Of a stretch of 64,000 bases of DNA, positions 43,255-53,030 are shown one piece after another (positions within the stretch are counted from its first letter, which is position 1; each line of letters begins with the position of its first letter). Both the position numbers and the translations under genes were made by a program. The notes under the pieces were generated by a model. The model was not told where the DNA came from and did no database searches. It worked only from the letters and a program-made list of their open reading frames with translations. Origin of the DNA: an uncultured Dorea sp. (GTDB lineage: Bacteria > Bacillota > Clostridia > Lachnospirales > Lachnospiraceae); NCBI GenBank assembly GCA_910579925.1, contig CAJTVY010000014.1, positions 1 through 64,000 on the forward strand, in the 5' to 3' direction.

Positions 43255-44325
43255 CTACTCGTTCATATTCGCCAGCTTCGCACTCTGATCCGCCGCGATA
43301 CATGCGTCAATAATTTCCTGGATATCCCCGTTCATAATCTTATCCAGCTTATACAGCGTCAGCCCGATTCTATGGTCTGTTACCCGTCCTTGTGGGAAGT
43401 TATAGGTACGAATCTTCTCTGAACGATCTCCGGTTCCAATCTGACTCTTCCTGGCCTCCGCCTCGGCATCATGCTGCTTCTGGCATTCCAGATCATAGAG
43501 CTTGGCCCTCAGCAGAGCAAAAGCCTTGTCCTTGTTCTGAAGCTGGGACTTCTCTGTCTGGCTGTAAATGACAATCCCTGTAGGATAATGGGTCAGACGG
43601 ACGGCTGAATCCGTCGTATTGACACACTGACCTCCGTTTCCGGACGCCCTCATAACGTCAATACGGATATCCTTCTCGTCAATCTGAACGTCCACTTCTT
43701 CTGCCTCCGGTATCACAGCCACCGTAATCGTAGACGTATGAATCCTTCCGCCGGACTCCGTCTCCGGCACACGCTGTACACGGTGCACGCCGGACTCGTA
43801 TTTCATCACCGAATAGGCGCCGCTTCCATTAATCATGAAGGTAACATTCTTCATGCCGCCGATACCAATCTCTTCACACTCGACAAGTTCCACCTTCCAG
43901 CGCCTGCTTTCTGCATAATGCAGATACATTCGGTAAATCTCCGCCGCAAATAAAGCTGCTTCATCTCCGCCTGCGCCCGAGCGAATCTCTACGATGACAT
44001 TCTTATCATCATTGGGATCCTTCGGAAGCAGCAGAATCTTAAGTTCTCTTTCTAACTCTTCCACCCTTGCCTTGGAACCATTCAGTTCCTCCTTGGCAAG
44101 TTCCCTCATCTCCTCGTCCGACTCCTCTTCTAACATCTGAAGACTGTCCTCAATTGCCTGCTTACAGGCTTTATATTCCTTGTATGCCTCCACAATGGGC
44201 GACAGGTCGTTCTGTTCTTTCATCAGTTTCCGAAACCGGTTCTGATCACTGGCTACATCCGGTTCCTGAAGCTCGCTTAAGATTTCCTCCATACGAATCA
44301 GCAAATCTTCTAATCTGTCAAACAT
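43255..44325 (-). CDS. prfA: Peptide chain release factor 1
   Basis: This 356-residue factor recognises UAA and UAG stop codons and triggers peptide release. It has the GGQ motif in ASGNGGQCVNTTDS (about residues 226-239), which is the PrmC methylation target, and the codon-recognition region with PATH-like PETE sequence. GGAGG precedes the ATG. It is followed downstream by the GHKL sensor and preceded by prmC, its own methyltransferase. Confidence 0.96.
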   Translation of the reverse strand: MFDRLEDLLIRMEEILSELQEPDVASDQNRFRKLMKEQNDLSPIVEAYKEYKACKQAIEDSLQMLEEESDEEMRELAKEELNGSKARVEELERELKILLLPKDPNDDKNVIVEIRSGAGGDEAALFAAEIYRMYLHYAESRRWKVELVECEEIGIGGMKNVTFMINGSGAYSVMKYESGVHRVQRVPETESGGRIHTSTITVAVIPEAEEVDVQIDEKDIRIDVMRASGNGGQCVNTTDSAVRLTHYPTGIVIYSQTEKSQLQNKDKAFALLRAKLYDLECQKQHDAEAEARKSQIGTGDRSEKIRTYNFPQGRVTDHRIGLTLYKLDKIMNGDIQEIIDACIAADQSAKLANMNE

Positions 44326-44388
44326 CTTATTTCCTCCGATTATTTTCTATTTCCATCCTTTTTACAAATAAATACTAATTATGAGACG

Positions 44389-45291
44389 CTACGCCAGTGT
44401 ACCAGGCGCATACCCTTCTCTATTATAAATGCCCGACACGACCCGATCAAGTCCCGCAAGATCTTTTTTGACCGCGACATCCTCATACCCGGATTCCTTC
44501 ATCAGCGCCGACACCTCCTCTGCCTGGTCACAGCCGATTTCAAATAACAGCCGTCCTTTGTCTTTCAGATAAAAAATACTGTCTTTCACAATTTTTCTAT
44601 AAAAAGATAGTCCGTCTTCACCGCCGTCAAGGGCAATCTTCGGATCATAAAACCTTACTTCCTCTTGAAGATCTTCTATGTCTGAAGTACGGATGTAGGG
44701 GGGATTAGACACAATGACGTCGTATTTCTCCTTATCCGTAATCTTTTTGAATTCTGTAAACAAATCTGACTGTATCCACTTCGCTTCTATGTTAAGCCGG
44801 TTTGCATTTCTTCCTGCCACAATCAGTGCATCCTCGGAAATATCACATCCCACACCCTCTGTTCCTTTACACATTTTCAGAATACTCAGAAGGATACATC
44901 CGGAACCGGTACACATATCCAGTACCTTAATCTCTCTTTTCTTCCTGCCGCGAATCAGCTTCACCGCCTCTTCCACCAGCGTCTCCGTATCCTGGCGCGG
45001 AATCAGAACATGTTCATTCACATAAAACGGATATCCCATAAATTCCTGTTCTCCGGTAATATGCTGCAGCGGAATCCTTTTTTTCCGACTCTCAATACAC
45101 TCCAGATACCGTAAAGCCTGCTCTTTTTCAAGTTCACGCTCTGGTTCCCCGTAATATGCCGCCCGGCTGATACCCGTGACATATTCCAGAAGATACCAGG
45201 CATCAAGCGCCGCCTCGTCAACGCCGGCCGCCTCTAAGCTTTCCGTACCCTCCTTAATGACCTGCCGCAGTGTGAAAATTCTCTGCCTCAT
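44389..45291 (-). CDS. prmC: Release factor glutamine methyltransferase
   Basis: This 300-residue SAM-dependent enzyme methylates the glutamine of the GGQ motif in release factors. It shows VLDMCTGSGCILLS (about residues 116-129) and the NPPY motif in IVSNPPYIRTSDI (about 186-198). The ATG at 45291 has GGAGAG close upstream; a frame nine codons longer has none. It overlaps the end of the DUF1385 gene by 38 bases and precedes prfA, a common Clostridia arrangement. Confidence 0.94.
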   Translation of the reverse strand: MRQRIFTLRQVIKEGTESLEAAGVDEAALDAWYLLEYVTGISRAAYYGEPERELEKEQALRYLECIESRKKRIPLQHITGEQEFMGYPFYVNEHVLIPRQDTETLVEEAVKLIRGRKKREIKVLDMCTGSGCILLSILKMCKGTEGVGCDISEDALIVAGRNANRLNIEAKWIQSDLFTEFKKITDKEKYDVIVSNPPYIRTSDIEDLQEEVRFYDPKIALDGGEDGLSFYRKIVKDSIFYLKDKGRLLFEIGCDQAEEVSALMKESGYEDVAVKKDLAGLDRVVSGIYNREGYAPGTLA

Positions 45292-46171
45292 ACTCTCTCC
45301 AATCAAATACAGCCTCAACCGCCTGAATCGCCACTTCGATCATACTATCGTCCGGCTCTTTGGTCGTCAGCTTCTGTATTGCAAGCCCCGGTTTACTGAA
45401 CAAATTCACAACCGGATTCTCACTGCGCCCTGCCAGCTTAAGAAACTCATAGGAAATCCCCGCAATCACCGGAAGCAGCGCAATTCTGATTACGATACGC
45501 ATAACCGGAGTCTCTGCACGCACCAGAACCAGCATGATAATACTGATGGCAAGAACCAGAAACAGAAAACTGGTTCCGCAGCGTTTATGCTGCCTGGAAC
45601 TGAGCCGCACATTCTCCACCGTCAGCGGAAGCCCGTGTTCAATACAGTTGATACACTTGTGCTCTGCCCCATGATACATGAACGTTCTCTGAATATCTTC
45701 CATCCGTGAAATCAGCAGCACATATGCGATAAAAATCCCAATCCGCACGAATCCTTCGATCACCGTACGCACACCGTAAGACGGAATATATTTTTCTAAC
45801 AGAGACGACAGAAAATAGGGCAGAACCATGAAGATCGCAATCGCCATTACGATAGAAAACGCAACCGTGGCTCCCATCAGAAGGCTTTCCTGCTTCTCTG
45901 ACAGTTCTTTCCCCTCTTCTTCCTCCTCGAAAAAGCTGGCGGAATAGGTCAGTGTCTTCATTCCCAGAACCATTGAATCAATAAAATTAAAGACTCCTCG
46001 GATAAATGGAATCTCTGTCAGCTTCTTCCATCTGTGAACAATGCTTTTATACGTGTCTCTGTTCACAAGAATCTCACCGTCCGGCTTGCGCACTGCAACC
46101 GCATATTCATCCTTATGCTTCATCATGATTCCTTCCAGCACCGCCTGACCGCCTATATTTGATGATTTCAT
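45254..46171 (-). CDS. DUF1385 membrane protein
   Basis: This 305-residue protein has the family start NIGGQAVLEGIMMKH (about residues 4-18), four or five membrane segments (about 100-260) and the conserved HGAEHKCINCIE and RQHKRCGTSFLF metal-ligand-like motifs (about 168-205). The function is unknown; the family is almost always beside prmC, prfA and rpmE in Firmicutes. The Cys/His motifs suggest metal binding at the membrane, which is inference. Confidence 0.9.
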   Translation of the reverse strand: MKSSNIGGQAVLEGIMMKHKDEYAVAVRKPDGEILVNRDTYKSIVHRWKKLTEIPFIRGVFNFIDSMVLGMKTLTYSASFFEEEEEGKELSEKQESLLMGATVAFSIVMAIAIFMVLPYFLSSLLEKYIPSYGVRTVIEGFVRIGIFIAYVLLISRMEDIQRTFMYHGAEHKCINCIEHGLPLTVENVRLSSRQHKRCGTSFLFLVLAISIIMLVLVRAETPVMRIVIRIALLPVIAGISYEFLKLAGRSENPVVNLFSKPGLAIQKLTTKEPDDSMIEVAIQAVEAVFDWREYEAENFHTAAGH

Positions 46172-46271
46172 ATTGTAATCTGACTCCTCCTGCCTTCTGT
46201 TGACAATTATGCTTTGTCATGAACCCTGCCATCTGCTCTGCTTTTCTACTCTGAAAAACAGATATAGAAAA

Positions 46272-46297
46272 GGGCTGAGATCATACAACCTCAACCC
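46272..46297 (-). terminator. Terminator after rpmE
   Basis: Minus strand stem GGGTTGAG with CTCAGCCC (one wobble), 10-nt loop, followed by TTTTC. Confidence 0.65.
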
Positions 46298-46310
46298 GAT
46301 ACCTGCAATC

Positions 46311-46514
46311 TTATTTACCCATTCCGTATTTCTTATTGAACTTATCAACACGACCGCGAGCCTGAGCTGCTTTCTGCTGGCCAGTGTAGAATGGATGGCA
46401 CTTGGAACAGATCTCTACGTGGATATCTTCTTTTGTAGAACCTGTCACAAACGTATTGCCACAGTTACAAGTTACAGTTGCCTGATGATATGTTGGATGT
46501 ATTCCTTCTTTCAT
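46311..46514 (-). CDS. rpmE: 50S ribosomal protein L31
   Basis: This 67-residue protein has four zinc-ligand cysteines (CNC and CSKC pattern), the C+ form of L31, and the ending GRVDKFNKKYGM. The ATG at 46514 has GAGGTG at 6-nt spacing; a GTG three codons upstream lies inside that site. It has its own promoter whose -35 box overlaps the rho stop codon. Confidence 0.96.
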   Translation of the reverse strand: MKEGIHPTYHQATVTCNCGNTFVTGSTKEDIHVEICSKCHPFYTGQQKAAQARGRVDKFNKKYGMGK

Positions 46515-46581
46515 GCTCTTCACCTCTTCTTTATTTCGTCATATGCCTGCGCATTTCTTACGTTATCTAAACAGCGTTGTT

Positions 46582-46610
46582 ATTGTACCATAAAAATAAT
46601 GCATTGTCTA
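46582..46610 (-). promoter_or_regulatory. Promoter of rpmE
   Basis: Minus strand: TAGACA (46610-46605), 17-nt spacer ending in an extended TGG, TACAAT (46587-46582). The -35 box contains the TAG stop of rho. Confidence 0.65.
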
Positions 46611-47945
46611 GATTATTTTTGTCTTTTTTACCATTTGAATTAACTCTTCATTATTGCGGGTCCTGCTGTACATATTAAGAATATTCTCCACAGCTTCATC
46701 CGCCCTCATACCGTTCAGCGCACGGCGCATGGTGTCAACCGCTTCCTGCTCCTCACGGGACAGAAGCAAATCTTCTCTCCTGGTACCAGACTGCGGGATA
46801 TCAATGGCAGGAAATACTCTCTTCTCAGATAACTTACGGTCTAATACCAGTTCCATGTTACCGGTTCCCTTGAACTCCTCGTAGATCACGTCATCCATCT
46901 TGCTCCCTGTATTGACCAGAGCCGTTGCCAGAATCGTAAGGCTTCCGCCGCCCCGCATGTTCCGCGCCGCTCCAAAAAACCGCTTCGGCATGTGCAGAGC
47001 CGCCGGATCAAGACCGCCGGACAGAGTTCGCCCAGAGGGCGGAACCGTCAGGTTATAGGCCCTGGCCAGACGTGTGATACTGTCCAGAAGGATCATTACG
47101 TCCTTCTTATGTTCTACCAGACGCTTCGCGCGCTCGATTACCATCTCCGACACACGCTTATGATGATCTGGTAATTCGTCAAATGTAGAGTAGATGACTT
47201 CCACGTTGTCACCTTCAATGGTCTCCTTAATATCCGTAACCTCTTCGGGACGTTCGTCAATCAGCAGGATCAGCAGATGAATCTCTGGATTATTCTTGCG
47301 AACAGAAAGGGCCACCTGCTTCAGAAGCGTGGTCTTACCTGCCTTAGGCGGAGAAACAATCATACCTCTCTGCCCTTTTCCAATCGGTGACAGAAGATCT
47401 ACAATCCGCATGGCAGTGCTTGTCTTCCCGCACTCCATCCGAAGCCGCTCATCCGGGAAGATCGGCGTCATATCTTCGAAATTCGTCCGCCGCATTGCCC
47501 TCATAGGATCAATATCATTAATCTTAGTCAGATACAACAGTGCGCTGAACTTCTCCTGCTGCGTCTTAATCCGTGTATTTCCTTCCAGTATGTCCCCTGT
47601 CTTTAAATTAAACTTACGAATCTGGGATGGGGACACATATACGTCATTCTCTCCTGGCAGATAATTGGCGCTTCTGATAAATCCGTACCCATCGGGAAGC
47701 ACCTCCAGAATCCCGTGCGCCGTAATCCCACTATCCAGCCTGTCTATATCATGAACTTCTTTATCCCCTGTATTCGCAGACATCTCCTTTACCTGTTCCC
47801 GCGATGCCTGTTTATCTTTCTCGTCTTCTTCCAGCATCCGCTCAATCAGTTCTGCTTTCTTCATTGTTGATATTCCTTTCAAACCTCTGGCTCTGGCAAG
47901 ATCTTTCAGTGTAGATAAGGGCAATGATTCATACTTGTCTCTCAT
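46608..47945 (-). CDS. rho: Transcription termination factor Rho
   Basis: This 445-residue hexameric RNA helicase ends transcription at Rho sites. It has an N-terminal helical domain (STLKDLARARGLKG), cold-shock-like RNA-binding domain (ILEVLPDGYGFIRS), Walker A PPKAGKTTLL (about residue 195) and Walker B VMILLDSITRLARAYN (about 275). The ATG at 47945 has AAAGGA at 9 nt. In-frame starts 6 and 13 codons further upstream lack a usable site. Confidence 0.96.
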   Translation of the reverse strand: MRDKYESLPLSTLKDLARARGLKGISTMKKAELIERMLEEDEKDKQASREQVKEMSANTGDKEVHDIDRLDSGITAHGILEVLPDGYGFIRSANYLPGENDVYVSPSQIRKFNLKTGDILEGNTRIKTQQEKFSALLYLTKINDIDPMRAMRRTNFEDMTPIFPDERLRMECGKTSTAMRIVDLLSPIGKGQRGMIVSPPKAGKTTLLKQVALSVRKNNPEIHLLILLIDERPEEVTDIKETIEGDNVEVIYSTFDELPDHHKRVSEMVIERAKRLVEHKKDVMILLDSITRLARAYNLTVPPSGRTLSGGLDPAALHMPKRFFGAARNMRGGGSLTILATALVNTGSKMDDVIYEEFKGTGNMELVLDRKLSEKRVFPAIDIPQSGTRREDLLLSREEQEAVDTMRRALNGMRADEAVENILNMYSRTRNNEELIQMVKKTKII

Positions 47946-48194
47946 TAATAAATGTCCTTTCATTGTTAAAAATAATTTTTCCACCTATACCAATTTCTAT
48001 AATATGTTTTCCCTGGGATATGAGGGGCCTGAACTGACCCAGTTGGAATTAAATGCTATTATACTACATTTCCTGGAAATTTAAAAGCCTTTTTATTGAT
48101 TTGATGCTTTAACAATGATATTATAGTAATATCGTTCAGCCGACAGAGGCAAAACAATACTTAGAGTGCGCATATTCCACAGAATCTGAAAGGA

Positions 48195-49109
48195 ATGGTT
48201 AATCTGAACCGCTACTATTCTCTGAACCGCTATCTGAAACAGACCTACGGTGAAAAAATTTATAAGATATCTCTTAACGCGGGCCTGACCTGTCCGAACC
48301 GTGACGGCGCCCTTGGAAGCCGGGGCTGTATCTTCTGCAGTGCAGGCGGGTCGGGGGATTTCGCCGCCGACGTCCGCCTTTCTGTTACGGAACAGATCGA
48401 ACAGGGACGGAAAAAGATCGCAGGAAAGTATTCTGGCAGTTCCTATATCGCTTATTTCCAGGCATACACCAACACCTATGCCCCGGCTGCATACTTGCGT
48501 GAGATATTTACAGAAGCCGTCCGTCACCCGGATATCCGGATTCTGGATATTGCCACCCGCCCGGACTGCCTTGGCCCGGACGTATTGGAACTGCTGAATG
48601 AACTGAACAGGATAAAACCTGTATGGGTGGAGCTTGGACTTCAGACCATCCATCCTGAGACGGCCGCATTCATCCGGCGGGGCTATGATCTTCCCGTATT
48701 TGAGGAGGCTGTTCAAAATCTGCGGGCATGCAGAATCCCTGTTATCGTCCATACCATTCTGGGACTTCCCGGGGAGAATACAGAACATCAGCTTGACACC
48801 GTGAGATACCTGAATACCCTTGATATCCAGGGGGTAAAATTTCAATTATTACATATATTAAGACATACGGATCTGGCCCTCTACTACCAGGAACATCCCT
48901 TTCACCTTCCTGGTATGGAGGAATATTTCGATCTGCTGGGCAGATGTCTTCGTATTCTGCGCCCGGATATTGTGGTACACCGGCTGACCGGAGACGGGCC
49001 GAAATCCCTTCTGATCGCCCCGCTCTGGACTGGAAATAAACGCCAGGTGCTCAATCGCCTGCGGGCGTACTTAGAAGAGCATGACATCTGGCAGGGAAAG
49101 GAACATTAA
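48195..49109 (+). CDS. Radical SAM protein, YhcC/TIGR01212 type
   Basis: This 304-residue radical SAM enzyme has the unusual cluster motif with cysteines 33, 45 and 48 (a wide first gap, C-x11-C-x2-C), starting from ISLNAGLTCPNRDG. Other family sequences visible are YFQAYTNTYAP and TRPDCLGPDVLELL. The reaction is not established; the family is linked to tRNA or cofactor work in some species. It is divergent from rho and its stop is followed at once by the DUF4364 gene. Confidence 0.88.
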   Translation: MVNLNRYYSLNRYLKQTYGEKIYKISLNAGLTCPNRDGALGSRGCIFCSAGGSGDFAADVRLSVTEQIEQGRKKIAGKYSGSSYIAYFQAYTNTYAPAAYLREIFTEAVRHPDIRILDIATRPDCLGPDVLELLNELNRIKPVWVELGLQTIHPETAAFIRRGYDLPVFEEAVQNLRACRIPVIVHTILGLPGENTEHQLDTVRYLNTLDIQGVKFQLLHILRHTDLALYYQEHPFHLPGMEEYFDLLGRCLRILRPDIVVHRLTGDGPKSLLIAPLWTGNKRQVLNRLRAYLEEHDIWQGKEH

Positions 49110-49110
49110 T

Positions 49111-49623
49111 ATGGACAAACCTCTCAAATTATATAAACTGATCATTCTGTATATCTTAAACAGAGTGGATTTTCCGCTGACTAATGCGCAGATCTCTGAG
49201 TTTATCTTAGAACAAGGGTATACCACCTATTTTAAACTGCAACAGGCGATTTCGGAACTGGTGGAGTCTGGTCTTGTGCGGGAGGAGTCCACACATAACC
49301 GGACATTTTACCATATTACGGAAGAAGGAACAGAGATTGTCTATTATTTCCGAAATGATATTTCATCCGCTATCCAGAAGGATATCAATGGATTCCTAAA
49401 GCAGAAAAAGTACGAACTGAAGAACGAAGTTTCGGTAAAGTCCGACTATTACCGGAATCCTAACGGAGAATACTCGGTAAAATGCCAGGTTATCGAACAG
49501 CGGATCCCTCTGATCGACCTGACGGTGACTGCTCCTACGGAAGCGGAAGCAGAGACGATTGCACATAACTGGACCAAGAAGAACCAGGAGATTTATGCGT
49601 TTATTATGTCGAAATTATTATAG
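49111..49623 (+). CDS. DUF4364 family protein (winged-helix like)
   Basis: This 170-residue protein starts DKPLKLYKLIILYILNRVDF and has a winged-helix pattern in its first 85 residues (LTNAQISEFILEQGYTTYFK, then HITEEGTEIVYYF). A C-terminal beta/alpha domain follows. Its function is unknown; a DNA-binding regulator is likely. The ATG at 49111, just past the radical SAM stop, has GGAAAGG upstream. The longer frame from 49081 overlaps that gene. Confidence 0.82.
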   Translation: MDKPLKLYKLIILYILNRVDFPLTNAQISEFILEQGYTTYFKLQQAISELVESGLVREESTHNRTFYHITEEGTEIVYYFRNDISSAIQKDINGFLKQKKYELKNEVSVKSDYYRNPNGEYSVKCQVIEQRIPLIDLTVTAPTEAEAETIAHNWTKKNQEIYAFIMSKLL

Positions 49624-49657
49624 AAAAAATGAATAAATCGTAGGAGAGATATGATCT

Positions 49658-50209
49658 ATGAAAGCGAAAAGATTAGGAGAATTATATATTAGTTTTTTTA
49701 AAATCGGCGGGCTGACCTTTGGCGGCGGACTTGCCATGCTGCCCATGCTGCAGCGGGAAGTCGTAAAAAAGTACGGTTGGTGTACAGAAGAAGAACTTCT
49801 GGACATCTATGCCATCGGACAGTGCACTCCTGGGATCATCGCAGTTAATACTGCCACTTATGTCGGTTATCAGCAGGCCGGATTCTTAGGCAGTGTGGCC
49901 GGAACTCTGGGAATGGTATCCCCTTCCCTTATCATCATCTGTCTGGTTGCCTCGATTCTTCAGAATTTCATCCATATGCCGGTGGTACTTCATGCTCTGG
50001 CGGGAATCCGTATCGTAGTCTGCGCCTTGATGCTGAATACGGTGTTTACCATGGCGAAAAAGGGGATTGTAGATAAGCTGGGAGCGGCAGTGTTCCTGAT
50101 TGCCTTTGTTCTGGCCTGCTTTACTCCGGTTCCCACGGCGCTGGTCATCGTCCTTGCCGGAATGACGGGAATCATCGCTAAACGCATGGAAAGGAGGCGG
50201 TCTGCATGA
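49658..50209 (+). CDS. Chromate transporter half (ChrA N-type)
   Basis: This 183-residue membrane protein has the CHR-domain signature FKIGGLTFGGGLAMLPMLQREV (split at residues 11-32) and the GQCTPGIIAVNTATYVGY motif, with about five hydrophobic segments. In Firmicutes the antiporter is often encoded as two single-domain proteins that act together; this and the next gene overlap by four bases. Its substrate may be chromate or sulfate, or another anion; not shown here. Confidence 0.9.
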   Translation: MKAKRLGELYISFFKIGGLTFGGGLAMLPMLQREVVKKYGWCTEEELLDIYAIGQCTPGIIAVNTATYVGYQQAGFLGSVAGTLGMVSPSLIIICLVASILQNFIHMPVVLHALAGIRIVVCALMLNTVFTMAKKGIVDKLGAAVFLIAFVLACFTPVPTALVIVLAGMTGIIAKRMERRRSA

Positions 50210-50760
50210 TTTATCTGATCCTTGCATTTGAATTTTTTAAGATCGGACTGTTTTCTATTGGAGGAGGCATGGCAACGCTGCCATTTCTGATGGATCTGAC
50301 CAATAAGTATGACTGGTTTACCGTAAGCGAACTTACGAATATGGTGGCCATCAGCGAGAGCACTCCCGGACCGGTGGGCATTAATATGGCCACCTATGCC
50401 GGATACAACGCAGCAGGCGTTCCTGGCGCGATCGTTGCCACTCTGGCGCTCACGGCTCCTGCATGGATCATTATTATATTGATTGCAAAGTTTCTTGAGA
50501 ATTTCAGTGAAAATGCCAATGTGAAAGCAGCTTTTTACGGCATCCGCCCGGCGGTTGCCGCACTGATCGGATATGCGGTATGGGAACTGCTTAAGATTGC
50601 CATCGTTTCGTTTGTAGAAGGACAGATGCAGATGAATCTGGTGAATGCCGCGGTGTGCGCCGGGGCGTTTGCCCTGCTGCAGATTAAGAAACTGGGAAAG
50701 CTTCACCCGCTTGTGTGGATTGCGGCGGGGGCCTGCGTGGGGATTTTGCTCAGGATGTGA
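50206..50760 (+). CDS. Chromate transporter half (ChrA C-type)
   Basis: This 184-residue partner CHR domain has FFKIGLFSIGGGMATLPFL (about residues 8-26) and the SESTPGPVGINMATYAGY motif, with about five membrane segments in the inverted orientation expected for the second half. It overlaps the first half (ATGA) and ends the two-gene unit before a strong terminator. Confidence 0.9.
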   Translation: MIYLILAFEFFKIGLFSIGGGMATLPFLMDLTNKYDWFTVSELTNMVAISESTPGPVGINMATYAGYNAAGVPGAIVATLALTAPAWIIIILIAKFLENFSENANVKAAFYGIRPAVAALIGYAVWELLKIAIVSFVEGQMQMNLVNAAVCAGAFALLQIKKLGKLHPLVWIAAGACVGILLRM

Positions 50761-50777
50761 TAACAATCTGGAGATAA

Positions 50778-50817
50778 ACAGGAGCCGCCAGAACTACTAT
50801 TTTCTGGCGGCTCCTGT
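50778..50817. terminator. Strong terminator after the chromate transporter pair
   Basis: Perfect 15-bp stem (50778-50792 with 50803-50817, arm ACAGGAGCCGCCAGA), 10-nt loop. It separates the transporter pair from the convergent nuclease/ATPase island. Confidence 0.85.
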
Positions 50818-50893
50818 TGTGGGGATTGTTCTTACCAGTATTCGATTTCTATCGGCAATTTCCTTTTTGATTCCATCCACTGGATTCCCCCTT

Positions 50894-51520
50894 TTACGTG
50901 GTATATCTTGCAATACAAAATATCTTTTCTCCGTTTCCCTCTTCATCTAATTGGATCTTATCATGGCGGAAACTGATTTCCTCAGAATCAACTTCAAGAA
51001 CAACAATATTTTTCTTCCACTCCTTAAACGCCGCTGCTTCTGTCGCCGAATTGGCCGCACGCATTATTGTAGGATAATGTGGGGCGTTCCGTAAAATCCA
51101 GTCGTTGCGGTATGCTGTTTCCAGAACAATACCGTCAATCTCTATATTCAGAAATGCGGCTAACGCCCTTGCGTTCATAATTCCATATTGAAACTGTTTT
51201 CTGATTTTCTTCCATTTATCATGTTTGATACTCTTCTTAAATTCTAAAATGTGTAACTGCCATTTTCCATTTTCAGAATTCTGAATAAAAATAAATTTAT
51301 CTGCACATTGACAGGCTTTTTTATGCGAATCCAGGTATGGTAGGGTTCTCTTCTCTGGAAAATGAAAGACAACCGCATTATCTTCAAATCTGCTTTTCAG
51401 AGTCGCAGCGCCTTCCTCTTCTTCCTCAATAAGCGGAACCACTGCGTTTTGATCCGATACAACCGTGTATTCTTCTGCCCGAAACAAATCCAGATTTTTC
51501 TTCAGATATTCAGGAACCAT
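50894..51520 (-). CDS. Putative PD-(D/E)XK-like nuclease partner of an AAA ATPase
   Basis: This 208-residue protein has an acidic N-terminal stretch (IEEEEEGAA) and a core resembling the PD-(D/E)XK fold: Asp74 in CADKFIFI, then LHILEFKKS with Glu93 and Lys95, then RKQFQYG with Gln109 in the usual following helix. No family recognised; the nuclease call is from motif spacing only. AGGAGG at 9 nt supports the ATG. It is 34 bases downstream of the AAA ATPase in an A+T-rich pair, which fits an ATPase-effector defence module. A restriction-like or RNA-directed role is equally possible. Confidence 0.6.
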   Translation of the reverse strand: MVPEYLKKNLDLFRAEEYTVVSDQNAVVPLIEEEEEGAATLKSRFEDNAVVFHFPEKRTLPYLDSHKKACQCADKFIFIQNSENGKWQLHILEFKKSIKHDKWKKIRKQFQYGIMNARALAAFLNIEIDGIVLETAYRNDWILRNAPHYPTIMRAANSATEAAAFKEWKKNIVVLEVDSEEISFRHDKIQLDEEGNGEKIFCIARYTT

Positions 51521-51554
51521 CTGTACATTCCTCCTGTTAAATTCCCTCGCTTAC

Positions 51555-52967
51555 TCAGATTGCATAGGTCAGTTCAAGCATTTCTTCAAATGCATCGCTA
51601 AAAGTCGTTGTCTCAAATCCCATCTCTCCAGCCTTTAATTCTACAATCTGGGAACGGTCATTTTCCAGGCAGGAAAATTGATAGACTCCAACCTGCTCCT
51701 CTCCCAGTAAATCCTGTTCTTCAATCTTATATCTCCCCATTAGTTCCTTCTTTTTATCACTGTTTTTCACACGGAGCATATTATTTATATGCTGAATGAT
51801 AATATCGCTGTGCGTGGTCATTATGACAGGAATTTCCATATTACACAATCGTACCAGAACTCTTGCAATTCTTGTCTGCAGTCTGGGATGCATACACATC
51901 TCTGGTTCTTCGATAAAAATATCCGTCATTCCATATCTATATTTACATAACAGATACAGAGGTGTAATCTCTGTGACTACAGCTGAAGCAAGATACATCT
52001 GAATCGGGTTATTAAACGTTTCCGGTTTGTATAAGAATGACTTTGCCATCGCATTCTGAATCTCTACCTGCCCATGTAAGATCGTCCGCTCCATAAATTC
52101 CGCCAGTTCTTCTAACTGATGAATACCATATTTCTTCTCCCCGATATTATTCAGTAATTTCAAAAAGCTGATTACTGGTTTCGTGAAATAAGAATCCTGG
52201 TCTTCCTGCATATCTTCCTGTATCATACTGTTAAATCTGTTAAAACTATTTTCATAAATATTATTAGTCAGAAGATTCTTCGACAATATGAATCCGGTTC
52301 GAGAAGATGGTAAAAACACTTTGCTGTCTTTTCGTCTATACATTATCTTATTCTTAAAATTAATCCAATGTCCCAAAAATACTTCTAAGATAAATTCAAT
52401 ATACCGCTCCCCATTCTGCATGTAATCATCCAATATATTAATTCCGCTCTTTGTTTTCGGAGTATCAGAAATCCACAATATTCTTTTGTTTTCGGCATTA
52501 TTAGGGGTAATCCCTTCTTTTTTTAATTCTTTCGGATGTTCGTAATAAAAATTCGTTTCTACCTCAATTTTTAATTCTGCTTCACCCTCTATCTCTAATT
52601 CTAATTTCCCAATATGCATATTCTTATTAAATATCTCGGAAACAAAATGGTCTTTATTCTGTTTGATACAATCATTCAACAAATGCCAGAACCGTTCAAA
52701 CCATTCGTATGACAGATGTTCCTCTCCTTCTCCTTTCATGATTCGTTCAATGACATACTGTTCACACTCTTTATACAGCTTTGATTTCTTTATCTCGTCA
52801 TTCACACGGGTCAAGATCGGAATTCCCACCGATGACAGCCCCCAGAGCAGGCTCATCAGATAACTCTTTCCACTATTATTGTCTCCGACAAACATCATCA
52901 TTGGTTTCATTTCTAATTCAGCATGTCCTATTTTGCCAAATTCTTCAATAATTACTCTTCTTTTCAT
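51555..52967 (-). CDS. AAA-family ATPase, OLD/SMC-like
   Basis: This 470-residue ATPase starts with FGKIGHAELEMKPMMMFVGD and has Walker A GDNNSGKS (residues 28-35). A long coiled or helical insertion follows (about 60-330), then the ABC-like Walker B IFIEEPEMCMHP (about 350-361) and TTHSDIIIQHINN (about 382-394). This is the layout of AAA15/OLD ATPases, many of which drive phage-defence effectors. Base composition is visibly more A+T-rich than flanking core genes, suggesting transfer. GAGGTC precedes the ATG, and it has its own promoter. A lone housekeeping ATPase role cannot be excluded. Confidence 0.85.
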   Translation of the reverse strand: MKRRVIIEEFGKIGHAELEMKPMMMFVGDNNSGKSYLMSLLWGLSSVGIPILTRVNDEIKKSKLYKECEQYVIERIMKGEGEEHLSYEWFERFWHLLNDCIKQNKDHFVSEIFNKNMHIGKLELEIEGEAELKIEVETNFYYEHPKELKKEGITPNNAENKRILWISDTPKTKSGINILDDYMQNGERYIEFILEVFLGHWINFKNKIMYRRKDSKVFLPSSRTGFILSKNLLTNNIYENSFNRFNSMIQEDMQEDQDSYFTKPVISFLKLLNNIGEKKYGIHQLEELAEFMERTILHGQVEIQNAMAKSFLYKPETFNNPIQMYLASAVVTEITPLYLLCKYRYGMTDIFIEEPEMCMHPRLQTRIARVLVRLCNMEIPVIMTTHSDIIIQHINNMLRVKNSDKKKELMGRYKIEEQDLLGEEQVGVYQFSCLENDRSQIVELKAGEMGFETTTFSDAFEEMLELTYAI

Positions 52968-53030
52968 ATATGATGACCTCGCTAAAAATATTTCCTACTG
53001 AATCTCTGACCATTTCTCGATTACAGACTT

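Noticed and set aside
47946..48194. Autoregulatory leader of rho
   Set aside because: A -10-like TATAAT and a CTGGG/CCCAG pairing are visible, but the -35 box is poor and the structure is not convincing.
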